This document shows positions 1 through 6,689 of a stretch of 33,402 bases of DNA, one piece after another. Position 1 is the first letter of the stretch. Each line of letters begins with the position of its first letter. The notes beneath the pieces are model-generated. The model had not been told where the DNA came from, did not search any database, and saw only the letters and a list, made by a program, of their open reading frames with translations. Position numbers and translations under genes: made by a program. The stretch comes from JAVWMQ01 sp036637375 (GTDB lineage: Bacteria > Bacillota > Clostridia > Peptostreptococcales > Anaerovoracaceae). The stretch covers positions 1-33,402 of the forward strand of contig JAVWMQ010000019.1 in the NCBI GenBank assembly GCA_036637375.1, given 5' to 3'.

Positions 1-41
1 TACCCATTAGTCAATCACATTTTTGATAATTTTCAAAAAAT

Positions 42-74
42 AAAAAAACGGGTAGCACGATTCCCCGTTTTTTT
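42..74 (-). terminator. Rho-independent terminator of ribU
   Basis: An 11-bp inverted repeat (AAAAAAACGGG at 42-52 and CCCGTTTTTTT at 64-74) lies just beyond the ribU stop codon. Read on the minus strand it gives a short G/C stem followed by a run of seven T. The A and T tracts are present on both sides, so it could also stop plus-strand transcription. Confidence 0.75.
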
Positions 75-96
75 GAAAGCACTTATTTGAACACAA

Positions 97-654
97 CTAT
101 TTGTGTAAAAATCTTGATATCTTTTTGTATAAAACCAAAGTTACTAAAGAGTTAATTCCTGCTTTAACTAGGTTAAATGCAATGATAAATGGCAATAACT
201 GAATAATAGCTTCTCTTGGCGCACCCATGAAATATGGTGTAATAAATAAATTAGATGGCACCATTATAGCCGCCATGGCTAATGTACCACATACAAGTGC
301 AATAACCCCTGCTTTTTTTGATTTATTTCTGCTATAAATTGTACCTGCAACAATTACAAATGTTCCTGTCGCAATAATGTGCATTAGTATACCATATAAA
401 CCACTTGCAGCACTAACTGTAACACCTTGAATTACGCAAGTTACAACTGTTAGTAATAGCCCTGCAACTGGCCCAAATGCAAATGTTCCAATTAGAATCG
501 GAATGTCTGCTGGATCATATTCAAGGAATGGTACAGCAGGAAAAATTGGGAAGTGGATTATGCTTACAAGAACTATAGAAATAGCTACAAGCATGCCCAT
601 CTTGGCTAATCTAACCGTATTTTTGTGTTGTGATTTTGTTTCAATGTTGTTCAT
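97..654 (-). CDS. ribU: RibU, riboflavin-binding S component of an ECF transporter
   Basis: A 185-residue, very hydrophobic protein with about six predicted membrane spans. It carries the YDPADIP segment near residues 46-52, which is typical of RibU proteins and follows the first hydrophobic helix. RibU binds riboflavin and imports it with the shared EcfA/A'/T energising module, which is not encoded here. The start has AGGAGG about eight bases upstream. The gene stands alone between its own FMN riboswitch with terminator and a 3' terminator, so it is a monocistronic unit that should be switched off when FMN is plentiful. Family membership is seen directly; the substrate is inferred from the family motif together with the riboswitch, which agree. 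Confidence 0.93.
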   Translation of the reverse strand: MNNIETKSQHKNTVRLAKMGMLVAISIVLVSIIHFPIFPAVPFLEYDPADIPILIGTFAFGPVAGLLLTVVTCVIQGVTVSAASGLYGILMHIIATGTFVIVAGTIYSRNKSKKAGVIALVCGTLAMAAIMVPSNLFITPYFMGAPREAIIQLLPFIIAFNLVKAGINSLVTLVLYKKISRFLHK

Positions 655-715
655 TTCAAATTCCTCCTAGTATTATTTAATTGAAAAACGGAATCTGTTT
701 CGGAAATGCATGTCT

Positions 716-743
716 AAAAAAAGCGCCTTGAAAATCAAGGCGC
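716..743 (-). terminator. Riboswitch expression platform: intrinsic terminator before ribU
   Basis: GCGCCTTGA at 723-731 pairs with TCAAGGCGC at 735-743, and on the minus strand the stem is followed by seven T (716-722). It sits between the FMN aptamer and the ribU start, so it is the regulated terminator that forms when FMN is bound. Confidence 0.9.
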
Positions 744-769
744 TGGCAAATTACAAATTAGTATTGCTT

Positions 770-893
770 TCGTTTCTTTCATCCGGACTATACCGTCGGT
801 ACTGGAATTTAACCAGTTCAGCTTGTTGCTCGCGGACTCGTAGCTATTAACTCTTTACCGCCGGTGAGGAATTCCACCTCGCCCTGAAACAGA
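770..893 (-). promoter_or_regulatory. FMN riboswitch (RFN element)
   Basis: Read on the minus strand, the segment contains the hallmark RFN blocks in order: TCAGGGCGAGGTG, TTCCTCACCGGCGGTAA, GTCCGCGAGC, then a GAACTGG/CCAGT variable hairpin, CCGACGGTATAGTC and GGATGAAAGAA. These are the universally conserved junction sequences of the FMN aptamer. It is followed by a terminator hairpin and ribU, the classical transcription-termination arrangement in Firmicutes. Confidence 0.97.
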
Positions 894-911
894 TATTTAT
901 TTACACAAGAT

Positions 912-940
912 ATATTATACTTTTTAACACTCTATGTCAA
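912..940 (-). promoter_or_regulatory. Promoter of the ribU transcript
   Basis: On the minus strand a perfect -35 (TTGACA, 935-940) is followed by TATAATAT (912-919). The TATAAT hexamer sits at 15 bp spacing and TAATAT at 17 bp. Transcription would begin about 905, giving an RNA that starts just before the FMN aptamer. The promoter lies only ten bases past the pepV stop codon. Confidence 0.8.
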
Positions 941-949
941 GAGCATTTA

Positions 950-2362
950 TTAAAGAGTTAATTTATATATTGCCTCAGCAAATATTTCTGTCATCTTTAT
1001 TAAATTATCGATGTCAATATATTCGTCCGGCTTATGTTCCACCTGAGGCTCTAGTGGAAATGTAGGGCCAAATGCCACAATATTTTTGAAGGCTCTTGCA
1101 TAAGTTCCTCCTCCAATTGAAATTGGCTCTGCATCCTTTTGCCCTGTATGCTCCTTGTACACCTCCATAAGTGTAGTCACAAGCTCATCTTCTTCACTAA
1201 TATAAACTGGTAATTGGTGCTTTATTTTGATTATTCCCAAGTTATATTTAGTGGTTACAGGTTCAATTCCAGTATAAACATTTTGCTCATCTAGTGTAAC
1301 TGGATATCTAACGTTAACTTTGATACTAATGGATTTATCATCACCTTGTATCATTCCAACATTAAAAATCAAGTTCCCCGATGGCTGATCACACAATGCC
1401 ACTCCAATAGATTCACCATTAACTTCATAGCCAATATGTTTGTTATAAAACTCAAGGAAATCATTTACATCTTCATTGTTAAATTCAAAACCGCCCAGAT
1501 ATTCCATCAAAATTGAAATTGCATTAACTCCACTTTCAGGTTTCGCACCATGAGCTGACACTCCTTTTGCAACTATTTCTAAGCTTTTGCCTATTCCCCT
1601 AGTATTTACTTTTTTGCCATTTTGTCTAAACTCATTGGCACGTTCCTTTGCCATTTCATAAACCTTTTTGTTGTCTGAGTTAATTACAGCTCTAGCAAAA
1701 TCAGGAACCATATTTGGTGCATTGCCCCCCGCTATGTTCCTAAGGCTAATTCCAGTTCCAAGACCTTTAGCAAACTTTTTAGCTATATCAAATAGTAGTA
1801 TTCCTTTTTCTCTGTTCACTAAAGGGAAATCTCCATCAGGTGTAAACCCAAAATCTGGTGCCTTTTCTGCCTTGGCATATTCCTTAATTCCTTCCCAGTT
1901 AGTTTCTTCATCTAGCCCAAGTATTAACCTAATTCTACAATTTGGGGTTATACCCATTTCTTTTAGGATTTTCATTGCAAAATATGAAGCAACGGTTGGT
2001 CCTTTGTTATCAATTGCACCTCTACCAAAAATCTTGTGGTCTTTGACTTCTCCCACAAAAGGATCAACTGTCCAACCATCGCCCTCTGGTACAACATCTA
2101 AGTGACACAGGATTCCCATTATCTTTTGTCCTTCGCCAAACTCAATATGTCCGCCATAATTATTTACATTCTTTGTTTCAAAGCCATCTGCAATTGCCTT
2201 TGATAGCATATATTTATATGCATTATCAACACCCTCGCCAAATGGCATATCTACGGTAGGTTCTCCCGCTATACTCTTTTTTGATATTAATTCTTGTACC
2301 ATTTTAATAATCTCTGGTTTTTGTTCAGTTACTTTAGTCTTTATTAATTCCGAGTATTTCAT
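950..2362 (-). CDS. pepV: PepV-type Xaa-His dipeptidase (M20 metallopeptidase)
   Basis: A 470-residue cytosolic M20 zinc dipeptidase. The first metal motif HLDVVPEGDGW puts H87 and D89 in place; GRGAIDNKGP supplies the bridging D118; DEETNWEG (D151-E153) holds the catalytic glutamate; and PDGDFP contributes a further metal ligand. The closing histidine is H443 in VEHKPDEY. Length and motif order match the PepV family, which hydrolyses unspecific dipeptides, including those with N-terminal beta-alanine or D-residues. The start has GGAGG about six bases upstream. The first 29 bases overlap the end of the CapA-like gene, so the two are probably translated from one mRNA. All expected metal ligands are present, so an active enzyme is likely. 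Confidence 0.93.
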   Translation of the reverse strand: MKYSELIKTKVTEQKPEIIKMVQELISKKSIAGEPTVDMPFGEGVDNAYKYMLSKAIADGFETKNVNNYGGHIEFGEGQKIMGILCHLDVVPEGDGWTVDPFVGEVKDHKIFGRGAIDNKGPTVASYFAMKILKEMGITPNCRIRLILGLDEETNWEGIKEYAKAEKAPDFGFTPDGDFPLVNREKGILLFDIAKKFAKGLGTGISLRNIAGGNAPNMVPDFARAVINSDNKKVYEMAKERANEFRQNGKKVNTRGIGKSLEIVAKGVSAHGAKPESGVNAISILMEYLGGFEFNNEDVNDFLEFYNKHIGYEVNGESIGVALCDQPSGNLIFNVGMIQGDDKSISIKVNVRYPVTLDEQNVYTGIEPVTTKYNLGIIKIKHQLPVYISEEDELVTTLMEVYKEHTGQKDAEPISIGGGTYARAFKNIVAFGPTFPLEPQVEHKPDEYIDIDNLIKMTEIFAEAIYKLTL

Positions 2363-3581
2363 AGCCGTCCTCCCTAGCCTTTATCGCCAGATTTGCATTT
2401 CCTGACTCTTTAATAGATTTGTTACTTTTAATTTTATCATCAAGAGGTATAACTACATATTTGCGTTTTCCCTCTTTGTAATATACATTTACCCATGTTG
2501 GCACAGCATTAAATTTAAAGCTAGTTATTTTATCTAACTTTTGATCATATGTGCAATCAATTCCAGCTAGAACACCAATCTCTGTAAGCTTATTATTTAA
2601 TGTGTGTCTGTTTTGATTAGATATAAAGTTACCCATACTATAATATATAGGAACTTCCTTTTTAATTTTTCCGTCTTTGTCTTTGACTTTAATTACATCT
2701 ACATTTTGAAGTACATGTGGATGAGAAGCATATATTATATCTACGTTCATCTTTGCACTAGCTTTTGCAATCTTCTTTTGCAATTCATTTGGAGATGTTT
2801 TATATTCTTCTCCCCAGTGATAATAAAGTATTATTAGTTCAGCACCATCTGCTTCTGCAGCTTTAACTGTCTTATTAATCCTTTTCAAATCTTCATCTAT
2901 GTTGCTAGCTGTAAAGTAATTTGCAAGAACTTTGTCTTCACCATAAAGTGGATTTCCATTTATAGAAACACTATTGTTGTTAGCTGAATTTGCATAAGTA
3001 TATGAAACAACCCCAACCTTAACACCTTTAACCTCTGTTACCACATAGTTTTTTTGCTCTTTGTCGATTCTACTTCCTGTAACTTTTAGACCTTCCTTTT
3101 TTAGAACCTTTGCAGTTCTCTTGAGTCCATCAGCTCCACTATCATTCATGTGATTATTTGAAGTTAATGCAACATCAAATCCTGCCTTAGAAACAGCAGT
3201 TGCTAAGGCATCTGGTACTCTAAAAGCTGGATAGCCTTGATATGGTTTCAGTGGAAATGTTACTTCCATATTACATAAAGCTAAATCTGCATTTTTGATA
3301 TATTTTGCTACATATTCAAAATTATCGTCATAATTATATTCTTTGGTCTTGCTTTTATAAGCAGCATTTATTTGTGGCATATGCAACATAACATCCCCGA
3401 CACAAGTAATTGATAAATCAATTTCCTTATTTTTTTCAAAAGGAGATACTACATTGCCTGCAGTATCTCCTTTAATGCCTTTAGATATCATACCAATGGT
3501 TATCGCTACTAACAATGCTAAACAAAGAATCAAATAGCGCTTAAATTTGCGCTTATTTTTTTTCTTTTGTTGGCTTCTCAT
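2334..3581 (-). CDS. CapA-family (PGA_cap) membrane-anchored metallophosphatase-like protein
   Basis: A 415-residue protein with a very basic N-terminus (residues 1-15), one hydrophobic segment (about 16-34), then an extracytoplasmic calcineurin-like domain. Visible family motifs are GDVMLH, CNMEVTF, LTSNNHMNDSG, YYHWGEEY, ASHPHVLQ and YYSMGNF, all with the expected histidines and acidic residues. Proteins of this family are named after the poly-gamma-glutamate capsule protein CapA, but no capBCE genes are nearby, so a role in capsule is not supported; a general cell-surface hydrolase is as likely. Its start shares one base with the stop of the Fe-S scaffold gene (TAATG), which indicates translational coupling, and its end overlaps pepV. 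Family assignment is firm, substrate unknown. Confidence 0.85.
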   Translation of the reverse strand: MRSQQKKKNKRKFKRYLILCLALLVAITIGMISKGIKGDTAGNVVSPFEKNKEIDLSITCVGDVMLHMPQINAAYKSKTKEYNYDDNFEYVAKYIKNADLALCNMEVTFPLKPYQGYPAFRVPDALATAVSKAGFDVALTSNNHMNDSGADGLKRTAKVLKKEGLKVTGSRIDKEQKNYVVTEVKGVKVGVVSYTYANSANNNSVSINGNPLYGEDKVLANYFTASNIDEDLKRINKTVKAAEADGAELIILYYHWGEEYKTSPNELQKKIAKASAKMNVDIIYASHPHVLQNVDVIKVKDKDGKIKKEVPIYYSMGNFISNQNRHTLNNKLTEIGVLAGIDCTYDQKLDKITSFKFNAVPTWVNVYYKEGKRKYVVIPLDDKIKSNKSIKESGNANLAIKAREDGYEILGINKD

Positions 3582-3805
3582 TAGTTCACCGCTTCCACTG
3601 CCTGAATTTCTGGATATGATTCTTTTAGAATTCTCTCAACAACACCTTTAATAGTCATTTGTGCACCTGGACAACCAGCGCAATGACCTTGAAGTCTAAC
3701 TCTTACGATTTTATCTTCTGTGTATTCAACAAATTCAATATCTCCACCATCACTTTGCAAGAATGGTCTAATCTGCTCAAGTGCTTCTACAATCTTTGCT
3801 TCCAT
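3581..3805 (-). CDS. NifU C-terminal-domain Fe-S scaffold protein (Nfu type)
   Basis: A 74-residue stand-alone NifU-like domain. It has the family start motif (FLQSDGGDIEF) and the cluster-binding C42-x2-C45 in HCAGCPGAQMT. Such proteins bind a 4Fe-4S cluster, usually as dimers through the CxxC pair, and pass it to apo-proteins. AGGAGG lies six bases before the ATG. It heads the nfu-capA-pepV unit and is divergent from reverse rubrerythrin, which fits a redox/iron context, although its downstream partners have no evident Fe-S role. Confidence 0.9.
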   Translation of the reverse strand: MEAKIVEALEQIRPFLQSDGGDIEFVEYTEDKIVRVRLQGHCAGCPGAQMTIKGVVERILKESYPEIQAVEAVN

Positions 3806-3835
3806 TTTTTCCTCCTTATAAGTATTAATATTTTA

Positions 3836-3864
3836 ATTATAATGGTAAATTAATAAATTGTAAA
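3836..3864 (-). promoter_or_regulatory. Promoter of nfu-capA-pepV
   Basis: On the minus strand TTTACA (3859-3864), a 17-bp spacer and TATAAT (3836-3841) form a near-consensus sigma-A promoter, with a transcript start about 3828 and the nfu start at 3805. Confidence 0.8.
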
Positions 3865-3876
3865 GCACTACATTAC

Positions 3877-3895
3877 TTGGTGACATTGTCACCAA
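3877..3895. promoter_or_regulatory. 19-bp perfect inverted repeat, candidate operator
   Basis: TTGGTGACA at 3877-3885 and its exact reverse complement at 3887-3895 are separated by a single T. It lies just upstream of the nfu -35 box and about 40 bp upstream of the rubrerythrin -10 box. The arms are perfect over nine bases, which is unusual for AT-rich spacer DNA. No T-run follows directly on either strand in a terminator position for a coding transcript. It does not match the PerR, Rex or FNR consensus that I know. Confidence 0.5.
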
Positions 3896-3913
3896 AAAAA
3901 AGCATTTTTTAGG

Positions 3914-3942
3914 TGTTTAAATTGTCTAAACTAAGGTATAAT
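3914..3942 (+). promoter_or_regulatory. Rubrerythrin promoter with a 17-bp inverted repeat between -35 and -10
   Basis: TATAAT at 3937-3942 is a perfect -10; the -35 position (TGTTTA, 3914-3919) is poor. GTTTA (3915-3919) and TAAAC (3927-3931) form an inverted repeat with a seven-base spacer exactly in the spacer region, a position where a repressor would block polymerase. The weak -35 also leaves room for an activator. Confidence 0.55.
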
Positions 3943-3993
3943 ATTACCATGTTAATTTTAAAAAAATAATATTAAAATACGGAGGTAATAATT

Positions 3994-4539
3994 ATGAAAT
4001 GGACTTGTACAGTATGTGGATACACACACGAAGGAGATGTAGCACCAGAAAAATGTCCTCAGTGCGGAGTACCTGCTGAGAAATTTAACCAGGTAGTTGA
4101 AGGCGAAAAGGAATGGGCTGATGAACACGTTGTTGGCGTAGCTGAAGGCGTTGATCCTGCTATCATTCAGGGACTAAGAGATAACTTCAACGGAGAATGT
4201 ACTGAAGTTGGTATGTACCTAGCAATGGCTAGAGTTGCTCATAGAGAAGGATATCCTGAAATCGGACTATACTGGGAAAAGGCAGCTTGGGAAGAAGCAG
4301 AACATGCAGCTAAATTTGCTGAAATGCTTGGTGAAGTTGTAACATCTTCAACTGAAAAGAACCTACAGATGAGAGTAGATGCTGAATGTGGCGCATGCGC
4401 TGGCAAAAAAGAATTAGCAGTAATGGCTAAACAGCAGAATCTAGATGCAATCCACGATACTGTTCACGAAATGGCTAAAGACGAAGCTAGACATGGTAAA
4501 GCTTTCGAAGGTCTATTAAATAGATATTTTGGAAAATAA
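3994..4539 (+). CDS. Reverse rubrerythrin (rubredoxin domain first)
   Basis: A 181-residue cytosolic peroxide and oxygen detoxification protein. The rubredoxin-like iron site is at the N-terminus (C5, C8, C21, C24 in CTVCGY and CPQCG), and the ferritin-like four-helix diiron domain follows (about 50-180) with ECTE, EEAEH and DEARH metal motifs. Classical rubrerythrin has the opposite domain order; the reversed form is typical of obligate anaerobic Clostridia, where it accepts electrons through NADH:rubredoxin oxidoreductase. An extra CGAC segment lies in the inter-helix loop (about residues 132-135). GGAGG sits eight to nine bases before the ATG. Codon choice looks uniform and favours high expression. 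It is followed after 27 bases by a HesB-like gene. Confidence 0.93.
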   Translation: MKWTCTVCGYTHEGDVAPEKCPQCGVPAEKFNQVVEGEKEWADEHVVGVAEGVDPAIIQGLRDNFNGECTEVGMYLAMARVAHREGYPEIGLYWEKAAWEEAEHAAKFAEMLGEVVTSSTEKNLQMRVDAECGACAGKKELAVMAKQQNLDAIHDTVHEMAKDEARHGKAFEGLLNRYFGK

Positions 4540-4566
4540 ATCACTTATGTGATTGAGGAGGACCTC

Positions 4567-4839
4567 ATGGAAATTAGAATTACGGATCCCGCAAAAGATG
4601 AATTAAAGAAACTGATTGCTCAGGGAAAATATATGAAGGTAGATTTGCGAAAATCTGGTTGTTGCGGATATGCCTTTACAATCTTACCTACAACTTATAG
4701 AAGCGAAGATACACTTTATGAAGTTGATGGCATTGAAATTGGCGTAGGCAAAGAAGCAAACCAGTATCTCAAAAAATTTGCAATTGATTATAGGCGCAGA
4801 GGATTCAAAAAGGGTTTCGAGGTTCAGCCAAATATGTAA
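4567..4839 (+). CDS. Small HesB/IscA-like Fe-S biosynthesis family protein
   Basis: A 90-residue protein starting at the ATG with GAGGAGG five to six bases upstream; an upstream in-frame GTG at 4549 would overlap that site and is less likely. The pattern (ITDPAKDELKKLI at the N-terminus, a central KSGCCGYAF segment, and IEIGVGKEANQYLKK) resembles the HesB-like branch of A-type carriers. The usual C-terminal CGC pair is absent, so the canonical three-cysteine cluster site is incomplete and only the adjacent Cys-Cys pair remains. It is likely co-transcribed with reverse rubrerythrin, giving a redox or iron context. Function is uncertain: a cluster carrier or a divergent relative that lost the site. 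Confidence 0.65.
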   Translation: MEIRITDPAKDELKKLIAQGKYMKVDLRKSGCCGYAFTILPTTYRSEDTLYEVDGIEIGVGKEANQYLKKFAIDYRRRGFKKGFEVQPNM

Positions 4840-4846
4840 AACTAAT

Positions 4847-4886
4847 AATGCAGTGTTGATTCTATATCAACACTGCATTTTTTTAT
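4847..4886 (+). terminator. Terminator of the rubrerythrin unit
   Basis: A perfect 14-bp stem (4847-4860 with 4866-4879) and a five-base loop are followed by a T-rich tail on the plus strand. It separates this unit from the convergent dusB gene. Confidence 0.92.
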
Positions 4887-4912
4887 TATTTTGCTAATTA
4901 ATTTGCCTACTA

Positions 4913-5875
4913 TTATTCCTTAATCATTAAGGATTCAAAACTTAGGCGAAGGGTTTTTGCATCATTTATTTGATTGATATTTCTCCTAAACTCTGCTGAA
5001 TTAGCCATTCCCTTTGTATACCAACCAACATGCTTACGCATTTCTTTTACTGCTGTTTTTTCACCTTTTAGGTTTAATAGTCCTTCAAAGTGATGTGACA
5101 TCATCGTTACCTTTTCATTAATTGTCGGCGGCGCTGGTGGTTCTTCTCCCTTCCATAGGGCAACAGCTTCTCTAAAAATCCAAGGGTTTCCAAGACTGCC
5201 TCGTCCTATCATAACGAAATCGCAACCTGTTTCCTTAATCATTCTTAGTGCATCTTCTCCTTTAAATACATCTCCATTACCTATAACTGGTATATTTACA
5301 GCTTCTTTAACTTTTCTAATCTCGTTCCAGTCTGCTGTCCCTGAATAATATTGCATTCTAGTTCTACCATGGATAGCAACTGCTGATGCTCCTGCTGCTT
5401 CTATAGCTTTTGCAGTTTCTACTGCATTAATTGAATTTTCATCCCAGCCAATTCTAATTTTTGCTGTAACTGGTTTGCCTGCGTTTTGCACTGCTGCTTT
5501 AACAACGTCATAGATAAGATCTACGTTTTTGAGCATTGCAGAACCTTCCCCGTTTTTGACTACTTTTGGGACAGGGCAGCCCATATTAATATCTAAAATT
5601 GCATTTTCTCTATCTTTAAGTGCCTTTGCTGTATATGCAATTACATCTGGCTCTGCACCAAATATTTGCAATGACACTGGTTTTTCGTCATCAAATATTC
5701 TTAATAAATCCTCAGTGTTTTTGTTATTATACATTAACCCTTTGCCGCTTATCATCTCAGAACATACCAAAGCCGCACCCATAGACCGAAAAATTTGTCT
5801 AGTAGGTGCGTCTGTAATGCCTGCAAGTGGAGCAGCAATGAATGGATTTTCAAGTGTTAAATTTCCAATCCTCAT
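4913..5875 (-). CDS. dusB: tRNA-dihydrouridine synthase B
   Basis: A 320-residue FMN-dependent TIM-barrel enzyme that reduces uridines in the tRNA D-loop. Seen directly: APLAGITDAPTR at the N-terminus (FMN phosphate region), DINMGCPVPKV with the catalytic C100, AKIRIGWD, the HGRTRMQYYSG flavin motif, and GNGDVF and GRGSLGNPWIF, all in standard order. Length is normal for DusB. The start has GGGAG eight bases upstream, and the gene begins ten bases after the coaX stop, making it the last gene of the long minus-strand run. The coaX-dusB adjacency is common in Clostridia. Confidence 0.95.
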   Translation of the reverse strand: MRIGNLTLENPFIAAPLAGITDAPTRQIFRSMGAALVCSEMISGKGLMYNNKNTEDLLRIFDDEKPVSLQIFGAEPDVIAYTAKALKDRENAILDINMGCPVPKVVKNGEGSAMLKNVDLIYDVVKAAVQNAGKPVTAKIRIGWDENSINAVETAKAIEAAGASAVAIHGRTRMQYYSGTADWNEIRKVKEAVNIPVIGNGDVFKGEDALRMIKETGCDFVMIGRGSLGNPWIFREAVALWKGEEPPAPPTINEKVTMMSHHFEGLLNLKGEKTAVKEMRKHVGWYTKGMANSAEFRRNINQINDAKTLRLSFESLMIKE

Positions 5876-5885
5876 TTGTTTCTCC

Positions 5886-6677
5886 CTAACGTTTCTTTTT
5901 GTTTTTTCTGTATATTATTTCTAATCCCTCAAGTGTTAGCATCTTATCAACTTCATCAATGCAATCCACACCTTCTTCGATAAGTGTTGCTAAACCGCCT
6001 GTTGCAATTACCTTGATTTTGTCACCGTCACAGCCCATTTCAACAAGCTCTTTTTTCATCTTTTTGACAATGAAGTCTACCATGCCCATATGTCCATACA
6101 CAAGTCCTGACTGCATACTTTGAATTGTATTTTTGCAAATTACACTTTCTGGCCTTTCTAATTCTACTTTTGGTAGCTTTGAGGTCATTTGGAACAATGC
6201 CTCTGATGAAATCTTTAGCCCTGGAGCAATTGCGCCACCAAGATACTCAGCTTTTTCGGTTACTGCACAGAATGTTGTTGCTGTACCAAAATCTATTAAT
6301 ACCAGTGGACCACCATATTTATTAAATGCGGCTACTGCGTTTACAATTCTATCTGAACCCACCTGCTTTGGATTATCATACTTAATAAGCAGGCCTGTTT
6401 TAACTCCTGATTCAATAACAATTGCCTTTTTGTTAAAATACTTCATCGATAAATGCTGAAGTGTGTAAAGAACTGAAGGTACAACTGTTGCAATAATAAC
6501 GTCTTCGACTTCGTTTATATTAATCCCCTCAAAAGCAAATAATTGGTTTATAACCATACCATATTCATCGGCACTTTTGTTATTATCTGTTTCAAGACGC
6601 CAATTTTGTACTAACTTACCTTCTACAAATACCCCAAGAACAATATTTGTATTTCCAACATCAAATGCTAATAGCAT
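5886..6677 (-). CDS. coaX: Type III pantothenate kinase
   Basis: A 263-residue kinase for the first step of coenzyme A synthesis (pantothenate to 4'-phosphopantothenate). Its ASKHA-fold signatures are DVGNTN at 6-11 (phosphate loop), VGSDR at 106-110 with catalytic D109, and VLIDFGTATTF with D129. The type III enzyme needs a monovalent cation and is not feedback-inhibited by CoA. AGGAGG lies about ten bases before the ATG. It sits in the conserved ftsH-coaX-dusB neighbourhood, here with a PucR-type regulator inserted between ftsH and coaX. Confidence 0.95.
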   Translation of the reverse strand: MLLAFDVGNTNIVLGVFVEGKLVQNWRLETDNNKSADEYGMVINQLFAFEGININEVEDVIIATVVPSVLYTLQHLSMKYFNKKAIVIESGVKTGLLIKYDNPKQVGSDRIVNAVAAFNKYGGPLVLIDFGTATTFCAVTEKAEYLGGAIAPGLKISSEALFQMTSKLPKVELERPESVICKNTIQSMQSGLVYGHMGMVDFIVKKMKKELVEMGCDGDKIKVIATGGLATLIEEGVDCIDEVDKMLTLEGLEIIYRKNKKKR

Positions 6678-6689
6678 TAATCCTTCCTC

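Noticed and set aside
1668..2105. Open frame of about 145 codons on the plus strand inside pepV
   Set aside because: It lies wholly antisense to a conserved gene, has no ribosome binding site and resembles no family. Several similar antisense frames occur within metG, ftsH, tilS and bceB.
2334..3581. Capsule biosynthesis operon
   Set aside because: The CapA-like protein is isolated; no capB, capC or capE partners are present.
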